Of a stretch of 5,825 bases of DNA, positions 5,182-5,825 are shown in pieces. Each line of letters starts with the position of its first letter. Within the stretch, counting starts at the first letter, position 1. A program made the translations under genes and the position numbers. Origin of the DNA: Nitrososphaeraceae archaeon (GTDB taxonomy: Archaea; Thermoproteota; Nitrososphaeria; Nitrososphaerales; Nitrososphaeraceae); NCBI GenBank assembly GCA_021155845.1, contig JAJNBK010000303.1, forward strand, positions 1 to 5,825, given 5' to 3'. The notes under the pieces were generated by a model. The model saw only the letters and a program-made list of their open reading frames with translations, was not told where the DNA came from and made no database searches.

Positions 5182-5825
5182 CAGCAGAATACTCTTGTTC
5201 AGCTCTCTTAAGTCTAGCTTCTAACCCATCGACCTGACTTTGCAGCTCTTTTTCTCTAGTTTGCAGATTATTAATATTAGACAGTTTTTTTGTAATCGTT
5301 TTAGCATCATATCCGGAATGTTTCAAGTTAGAAATTACATTAATAAGTTTTGGTAGGGTGTCATCATGATCAATAGATAAACCATATTCCTCTAGTAGGC
5401 ATTCTCTTAGACGCCTATACTCATGCAGAGTGTCAATAGTAATACTACTGCTCCTTAGTGCTTCGTCACATTCGTTTTGTGCACTCAGCTTTGTTTCTCT
5501 AAGTGTTTTTATCTCTTGTTCTAAACGTTGTTTTTCCTCAATTTTCTGCCGCAGGTATTCAGGTATTTGTGTAAACGGAATTGTCTCACCAAGGGCAACC
5601 ATCTGTTGGGGGATATTAACAATAGCTTCTGGTGGAATATTCTTAGATGTGTACAGCTTATAGATCTGAGTAAGAAAAGACTCTATGGTTTCTTCTTCTT
5701 GTGCTCCGAGATTATTTATTATATTTAAGAGCCTAAATCCTTTAGCACATTGTGATGCATTGATATTCAATCTTTTTAATTCTGTTGCTAGAACTCTGAG
5801 AGTATCAGCAGTAGGAATGCCAATT
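5150..5825 (-). CDS. Coiled-coil protein, N-terminal half, cut by right edge
   Basis: The frame is open to the right edge, giving about 224 residues. A TTG at 5770 could be mistaken for a start, but the upstream codons read IGIPTADTLRVLATELKR, which continues naturally into LNINASQCAKGFRLLNIINNLG, so the true start lies outside the window. Order: a helical N-terminal domain ending KGFRLLNIINNLG; SFLTQIYKLYTSKNIPPEAIVNIPQQM; PFTQIPEYLRQKIEEKQRLEQEI, which leads into a coiled coil; the module YGLSIDHDDTLPKLINVISNLKHSGYD; and a second coiled coil (LQTREKELQSQVDGLEARLKRAEQ). It stops abruptly after NFNKQQH at 5150. In the family as I remember it, a linker of the type YxELxxMGFGLKELKxLWxT follows, then the block that opens the next frame. 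That linker is missing. Function unknown. Confidence 0.75.
   Translation of the reverse strand, partial: IGIPTADTLRVLATELKRLNINASQCAKGFRLLNIINNLGAQEEETIESFLTQIYKLYTSKNIPPEAIVNIPQQMVALGETIPFTQIPEYLRQKIEEKQRLEQEIKTLRETKLSAQNECDEALRSSSITIDTLHEYRRLRECLLEEYGLSIDHDDTLPKLINVISNLKHSGYDAKTITKKLSNINNLQTREKELQSQVDGLEARLKRAEQEYSADEENFNKQQH

Noticed and set aside
5430..5728. Plus-strand frames opposite the coiled-coil gene
   Set aside because: They are antisense products rich in Leu, Ser, Phe and Cys, as expected opposite Lys/Glu-rich coiled-coil codons; no independent support.
5768..5770. TTG at 5770 as the true start of the coiled-coil protein
   Set aside because: The frame remains open to the right edge with plausible family sequence (IGIPTADTLRVLATELKR), so the start is beyond the window.
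1..5825. CRISPR array, insertion sequence or integration site
   Set aside because: No regularly spaced repeats, transposase-like protein, terminal inverted repeats or target duplications were seen.

Overview
The window looks like part of an AT-rich archaeal chromosome, most likely an ammonia-oxidising Nitrososphaeria (Thaumarchaeota) of the Nitrososphaerales, possibly near Nitrosocosmicus. The reasons are the archaeal-type serine hydroxymethyltransferase, TATA-like elements roughly 30-45 nt upstream of starts with little Shine-Dalgarno signal, secreted proteins rich in N-glycosylation sequons, and a long coiled-coil protein family that I recall from Nitrososphaera-type genomes. The lineage is inferred from memory of these families, not from a search.

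Layout, left to right: (1) 1-284 minus, the N-terminal part of a secreted, sequon-rich protein cut by the left edge. (2) 285-460, a divergent promoter region with a (TC)8 tract. (3) 461-1099 plus, a secreted alpha/beta-hydrolase (lipase-like) that lacks its nucleophile elbow. (4) 1354-1620 plus, a small helical protein of unknown function ending in a tandem-repeat-encoded basic tail. (5) 1621-1980, a gene-free stretch full of simple repeats, including an alternating purine-pyrimidine tract. (6) 1981-3239 minus, glyA (serine hydroxymethyltransferase) broken near its 3' end by an internal deletion plus frameshift. (7) 3240-3613, a divergent intergenic region with a possible 28-codon leader ORF. 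(8) 3614-4264 plus, an intact class I SAM-dependent methyltransferase. (9) 4386-5825 minus, a coiled-coil protein gene running off the right edge, split into two overlapping reading frames, with a likely third frame at its 3' end.

The genes do not form an obvious pathway or operon; most have their own promoter-like sequence and the orientation alternates. The striking feature is that three of the five larger genes appear to have lost an internal block: the catalytic-serine segment of the hydrolase, the substrate-carboxylate arginine segment of glyA, and the linker between the coiled coils of the last gene. Two of the three losses also break the reading frame. This means either a region undergoing gene decay (perhaps a redundant copy) or an assembly/sequence artefact. 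I did not find an RNA gene, CRISPR array, insertion sequence or recognisable new defence or metabolic system.
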